Assembly (NCBI GenBank): GCA_017482495.1
Contig: JAFUMU010000076.1
Location: forward strand, 1-36,939
From: Clostridia bacterium
Lineage (GTDB): Bacteria > Bacillota > Clostridia > Oscillospirales > CAG-272
Direction: 5' to 3'
Length of the DNA stretch: 36,939 nucleotides
This document shows, one piece after another, positions 33,693-36,939 of the stretch (its first letter is position 1; each line of letters starts with the position of its first letter). The notes beneath the pieces are model-generated. The model did not search any database and was not told the origin of the DNA. It saw nothing but the letters and a program-made list of their open reading frames with translations. The translations under genes were made by a program, and so were the position numbers.

Positions 33693-33722
33693 CACATCGC
33701 TTAAATTTTTTCGTAAAAATTA

Positions 33723-33750
33723 CCACAAAAAAAGGGTGGTTTTTTTGTGG
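33723..33750. other. Perfect inverted repeat upstream of the dockerin gene promoter
   Basis: CCACAAAAAAA (33723-33733) and TTTTTTTGTGG (33740-33750), 6-bp centre. It starts 31 bp upstream of the -35 box and has A-tracts on both arms. It could be a regulator site, or a terminator-like barrier against read-through from aspS. Confidence 0.5.
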
Positions 33751-33843
33751 TTAGTGAATTCATACTAAAATTCGCATCATCATTTGTGTATTTCAACCAT
33801 TGTGTTTTTGTCGCAATATAAGTATTTTTAACCTGAATTTAAC

Positions 33844-33877
33844 ATAAGGCATGCGTCTAATTAGGCGCATGCCTTAT
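33844..33877. other. 12-bp inverted repeat between aspS and the dockerin gene
   Basis: ATAAGGCATGCG (33844-33855) pairs with CGCATGCCTTAT (33866-33877). No strong T-run follows on either strand. Besides this, the promoter and two other hairpins, nothing gene-like is seen in 33598-33953. Confidence 0.6.
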
Positions 33878-33915
33878 TGATCTTTTCTGCCGCCATTTAC
33901 TTTCAATAAATACAA

Positions 33916-33945
33916 ATATCCTCTCCGAAGAATCAGAGAGGATAT
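33916..33945 (-). terminator. Terminator of the HAD-aspS unit
   Basis: ATATCCTCTC (33916-33925) pairs with GAGAGGATAT (33936-33945), 8 nt after the aspS stop codon, followed on the minus strand by TTGTATTT. Confidence 0.75.
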
Positions 33946-33953
33946 CTACATAT

Positions 33954-35741
33954 TTACTTCTCTTCTGCTACTACCGAGATGCCAAGCTCGCTGAGAGCCT
34001 TGGGATCTGCAGGCGTAGGACACTTGGAAAGAAGCTCGCTTGCATTCTGAACCTTGGGGAATGCGATGACCTCGCGGATATCCTCAAGACCGAGAAGAAG
34101 AGTTACAAGTCTGTCAAGACCGAATGCAAGACCGCCGTGAGGAGGAACACCGTACTTGAAGGCTTCAAGCAGGAAGCCGAATTTAGCTTCTGCCTCTTCT
34201 TCGGTAATACCGAGAGCCGCAAACATCTGCTTCTGGCGCTCTGTTGTATGGATTCTGATAGAACCGCCGCCAAGCTCTGTGCCGTTAAGAACGATATCGT
34301 ATGCTCTGGAGCGAACCTCACCGGGAGCGCTCTCCAGCTTATCCATATCCTCTTCCATAGGCATTGTGAAGGGATGGTGCTTGGAGTAGTAGCGTCCGTC
34401 CTCCTCATCATACTCAAAGAGAGGGAACTCTGTTACCCAGAGGAAGTTGAATTTGGACTTATCGATCATATCGCGTCTCTTTGCGATCTCGCAACGGAGT
34501 GCGCCGAGAGAATCAAATACAACCTTGGGCTTAGATGCAACGATAAGTGCAAGGTCGCCCGTGCCCACGTTCATCTTTTCAAGGATAGCCTTTGTTTCGT
34601 CCTCTGTAAGGAATTTAGCAAAGGAGGATGTGGGGGCGCCCTCAGTATTCTTATACCATGCAAGGCCCTTAGCGCCGTATGTCTTAACAAATTCAACAAG
34701 AGAGTCTATCTCCTTACGAGCCATTGTTGCTCCGCCGGGAACTGTGATACCTCTTACAGTACCGCCCTCAGCTACGCATCCTGCAAACACGCCGAATCCG
34801 CAGTTTGCAACAACGTCGCTGATATCGCAAAGCTCCATACCGAAGCGTGTATCAGGCTTATCGGAGCCGAAGCGGTCCATAGCCTCTGCGTATGTCATTC
34901 TCGGGAAGGGGATCTGAACGTCCTGCTTCATAAACTTATCGAACACAGCCTTGATAAAGCCCTCGTTTACAGCGATGATATCCTCTTCGTCTGCAAAGGA
35001 CATTTCAAGGTCGATCTGAGTAAACTCAGGCTGACGGTCGGCACGGAGGTCCTCGTCTCTGAAGCAGCGTGCGATCTGGATGTAGCGGTCAAAGCCGGAA
35101 TACATAAGCATCTGCTTATAAAGCTGGGGAGACTGAGGGAGTGCGTAGAAGCATCCGTTATGAACTCTGGAGGGAACGAGATAGTCTCTTGCTCCTTCGG
35201 GAGTAGGTGCGATGAGCACGGGTGTTTCGATATCGATAAATCCGTTATCACGGAAGTAGTTTCTTGCGATATTTGTGATCTCGCTTCTTGCAAGGATATT
35301 TCTCTGCATATCGGGACGGCGAAGGTCAAGGTAACGGTAGGTAAGTCTTGTTTCGCTGTTTGTTGTGCTGTTTTCAACAATGGGGAAAGGAGGTGTCTGT
35401 GCAACGGAAAGGATCTTGAACTCATCAACTGCAACCTCTACCTCACCTGTGGGAAGATTAGTATTAACAGCGCCCTCACCTCTTGCACGAACAACGCCCT
35501 TAGCGCAGAGAACGTATTCGCTTCTTACGCCAAACGCCTCGTCGAAGATAGCACGGTCTGTGTTATCGTCGAATGCAAGCTGAACGATACCTGTTCTGTC
35601 ACGGAGGTCGATGAAGATAAGGCTGCCAAGGTCTCTCTGTCTCTGACACCAACCGAGAACACACACTCTCTCACCTATATTTTCACGTCTGAGATCAGCG
35701 CAATAATGTGTGCGCTTATCGTTTTTTTCAAAAGCTACCAT
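33954..35741 (-). CDS. aspS: Aspartyl-tRNA synthetase
   Basis: A 595-residue class II synthetase that charges tRNA-Asp. It has the N-terminal OB anticodon-binding domain (about 15-110, VCVLGWCQRQRDLGSLIFIDLRDRTG), motif 1 near ARSEITNIARNYFRDNGFIDIETP, motif 2 FDRYIQIARCFRDEDLRADRQPEFTQID, the bacterial insertion (GAD) domain at about 280-410, and motif 3 GLAFGLDRLV near 550. Length matches bacterial AspRS. Whether it is discriminating or also acts on tRNA-Asn cannot be decided here. It lies 23 nt after a HAD phosphatase gene, with which it is likely co-transcribed. The ribosome site (AAAGG) is moderate. Confidence 0.95.
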   Translation of the reverse strand: MVAFEKNDKRTHYCADLRRENIGERVCVLGWCQRQRDLGSLIFIDLRDRTGIVQLAFDDNTDRAIFDEAFGVRSEYVLCAKGVVRARGEGAVNTNLPTGEVEVAVDEFKILSVAQTPPFPIVENSTTNSETRLTYRYLDLRRPDMQRNILARSEITNIARNYFRDNGFIDIETPVLIAPTPEGARDYLVPSRVHNGCFYALPQSPQLYKQMLMYSGFDRYIQIARCFRDEDLRADRQPEFTQIDLEMSFADEEDIIAVNEGFIKAVFDKFMKQDVQIPFPRMTYAEAMDRFGSDKPDTRFGMELCDISDVVANCGFGVFAGCVAEGGTVRGITVPGGATMARKEIDSLVEFVKTYGAKGLAWYKNTEGAPTSSFAKFLTEDETKAILEKMNVGTGDLALIVASKPKVVFDSLGALRCEIAKRRDMIDKSKFNFLWVTEFPLFEYDEEDGRYYSKHHPFTMPMEEDMDKLESAPGEVRSRAYDIVLNGTELGGGSIRIHTTERQKQMFAALGITEEEAEAKFGFLLEAFKYGVPPHGGLAFGLDRLVTLLLGLEDIREVIAFPKVQNASELLSKCPTPADPKALSELGISVVAEEK

Positions 35742-35764
35742 ATTATATAAACCTTTCTGTTATA

Positions 35765-36427
35765 TCAGAATTCAAAGAATCTATGGCAAACGGTCATAAG
35801 ATCGTCTGTTACATGATCACTACCTGCATTGGAAAGCTCTTCTGCAGTAAATGATGAGGTCACAGTTGCAACTCTCATTCCCGCAGCCTTTGCTGCCTGA
35901 ATGCCTGAAATAGCATCCTCTATAACAAGGCAGTTTTCAGGATCCTCGCCTGCCATTTTTGCCGCAGCAAGGAAAATGTCGGGAGCAGGCTTTTTCTTTT
36001 CAACATCGCTACCGGTCACTATAGCAGAAAAAATACTTTTATCAACACCGATGCAGCTGATATTGATATCCACCTTGTAAGCGCCTGCAGAAGAAGCAAT
36101 TGCTATCTTTACACCTTCGCTGTGAAGCTTCATCAGTATCTTCTTGCTCCAGTCAAATACCTTGAGCTGTGTCGGTGCATACTCAGCATACAGCTTATAA
36201 GAAACATCTGTCATTTCCTCAACATAAGGAACACCATACTGCTCGGAAACACCGCCGATATATTTTGCATCACCCATTCCGGTAAAGGGCTGAAACTCGT
36301 CATAACGGGCATTTACACCCCACTGAAGCAGAGCCTCGGAGCAGGCACGTCTGAACGCCCCCTCTGAGTTAACAAGTACTCCGTCCATATCGAAAATGAC
36401 CAGCTTAGGTATTTTTTTCTCTGACAT
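35765..36427 (-). CDS. HAD-superfamily hydrolase, beta-phosphoglucomutase-like
   Basis: A 220-residue HAD subfamily I protein. Motif I is VIFDMDGVLVNSEG (nucleophile Asp13, acid/base Asp15), followed by a four-helix cap (VNARYDEFQPFTGMG) that resembles beta-phosphoglucomutase and related sugar-phosphate phosphatases. Motif II is IASSAG, motif III lysines in VEKKKPAPD and motif IV VIEDAISGIQAAKAAG. The VNSEGAF and PAPDIFLAAA patterns are common to YcjU/PgmB-like enzymes; a phosphatase acting on a small sugar phosphate is as likely as a mutase. It has its own promoter and precedes aspS by 23 nt; no functional link is apparent. Confidence 0.8.
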   Translation of the reverse strand: MSEKKIPKLVIFDMDGVLVNSEGAFRRACSEALLQWGVNARYDEFQPFTGMGDAKYIGGVSEQYGVPYVEEMTDVSYKLYAEYAPTQLKVFDWSKKILMKLHSEGVKIAIASSAGAYKVDINISCIGVDKSIFSAIVTGSDVEKKKPAPDIFLAAAKMAGEDPENCLVIEDAISGIQAAKAAGMRVATVTSSFTAEELSNAGSDHVTDDLMTVCHRFFEF

Positions 36428-36460
36428 CTTACTTCTGCCTTTCCTTTACATTTACATTAT

Positions 36461-36489
36461 ATTATAACAAACCTTTTTCTTCTTTACAA
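36461..36489 (-). promoter_or_regulatory. Promoter of the HAD-aspS unit
   Basis: TTGTAA (36484-36489), 17-bp spacer, perfect TATAAT (36461-36466) on the minus strand; a second overlapping TATAAT lies 5 bp downstream. Confidence 0.65.
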
Positions 36490-36575
36490 TATAAAAAACA
36501 AAATATTATAGTATTTTTATTAACACACATTTCTCCGTCCATCCATATTATACACAAATAATTTACGCACACTAC

Positions 36576-36604
36576 TTTTAATATTTGCACAAGTATGCTA
36601 CAAT
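36576..36604 (+). promoter_or_regulatory. Possible promoter of the 81-residue gene
   Basis: TTTTAA (36576-36581), 17-bp spacer, TACAAT (36599-36604), 31 bp before the start codon. The same two hexamers at the same spacing are found before the XRE gene. Confidence 0.4.
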
Positions 36605-36635
36605 GTTTACAGTTATCTCGGCAAGGAGCAAAAGA

Positions 36636-36881
36636 ATGTCTGATTTTAAATTTGATTATACCATATGTGAAGCATACGACAAGGCCGCATTCGACTCAGT
36701 TTGCGCCAAGCTTGATTCTCACATTCCACCTCTCGAAAAAGGCGAATGCATCAAGGAGGACGACGGCAGCGAAATGCAGTTCTACCGTCTGGACGGCAAA
36801 AAGCTTGCCGTTCACATCGTCGATTTTCTTGAGATCGTTTACGTTACAAGCGAATTCGAGGCGGAAGAGTTTTTGAAGTGA
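36636..36881 (+). CDS. Hypothetical protein of 81 residues
   Basis: A small cytosolic protein that I do not recognise. It begins MSDFKFDYTICEAYDKAAFD and continues with a central KEDDGSEMQFYRLDGKKLAVHIVDFLEIVYV segment that would form a beta sheet, and an acidic FEAEEFLK end. The ATG at 36636 was chosen because AAGGAG lies 8 nt upstream; the frame is open further upstream but without a ribosome site. It is a single gene with a probable promoter and a very strong terminator 9 nt after the stop codon, which supports expression. No signal peptide or membrane segment. Confidence 0.7.
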   Translation: MSDFKFDYTICEAYDKAAFDSVCAKLDSHIPPLEKGECIKEDDGSEMQFYRLDGKKLAVHIVDFLEIVYVTSEFEAEEFLK

Positions 36882-36890
36882 ATTATTTAT

Positions 36891-36925
36891 GTGGGGGAAC
36901 TCTCTTTCGCAGAGAGTTCCCCCAC
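36891..36925 (+). terminator. Strong hairpin after the last gene
   Basis: A perfect 15-bp stem (36891-36905 with 36911-36925; GTGGGGGAAC... / ...GTTCCCCCAC) with TTCGC loop, followed by GCCCCCTCAGA. There is no T-run, so termination would rest on the stem. The trailing CGCCCCCT recurs beside the hairpin at 17352-17382. Confidence 0.6.
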
Positions 36926-36939
36926 GCCCCCTCAGAGAA

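Overview
The window looks like a chromosomal segment of a low-to-mid GC Gram-positive gut-type Clostridium relative (Oscillospiraceae/Ruminococcaceae-like). This is inferred from consensus TTGACA/TATAAT promoters, strong AGGAGG ribosome sites, ER-type SipW signal peptidase, sortase-type and cohesin/dockerin surface proteins, and housekeeping genes of Firmicutes type (recG, ligA, aspS, tadA). Taxonomy is an inference; no rRNA is present.

Layout. 1-112: one partial and one complete tRNA gene (minus strand). 297-1322: a PLP-dependent threonine-aldolase-family enzyme, convergent on what follows. 1359-16228 (minus strand) is the centrepiece: an operon-like array transcribed from a promoter at about 16445-16473. 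It begins with a SipW-type signal peptidase and continues through nine tandem paralogous TasA/CalY-like proteins, each with a SipW-dependent-type signal peptide. Five of these carry beta-helix-like or GLUG-like C-terminal passengers. The array ends with a sortase-anchored protein built of three Lys-Glu-Asn isopeptide-type domains. Seven of the intercistronic gaps contain a position-conserved double hairpin whose stems co-vary. A divergent XRE-family regulator (16687-17034) shares a 12-bp sequence with the sipW promoter; both copies lie between the -35 and -10 boxes, suggesting a SinR-like local switch.

17.1-17.4 kb is a palindromic mosaic repeat. 17396-18674 (minus) holds a DUF1643 protein and a phosphoglycolate-phosphatase-like HAD enzyme. 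tadA (plus) follows, then a tightly overlapping minus-strand operon: MFS transporter, ATC-hydrolase-like protein, a 57-residue protein and an AAA-CYTH fusion. Next are recG (plus), ligA with an alpha/beta hydrolase (minus), and an ArsR / HMA chaperone / P1B-ATPase metal-resistance operon (plus). A 1118-residue secreted protein with CBM9-like, Cys-rich, Ser/Glu-linker, cohesin-like and dockerin regions follows (minus), then HAD-aspS (minus) and an unidentified 81-residue gene ending in a strong terminator.

How the main system may work (inference): SipW matures the TasA-like subunits at the membrane. Short subunits may form the fibre core, while beta-helix-bearing subunits decorate it. The isopeptide-domain protein would be the wall-anchored partner, and the XRE protein would control the promoter. 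Intercistronic double hairpins may set the stoichiometry of the subunits. No sortase gene is present in the window.
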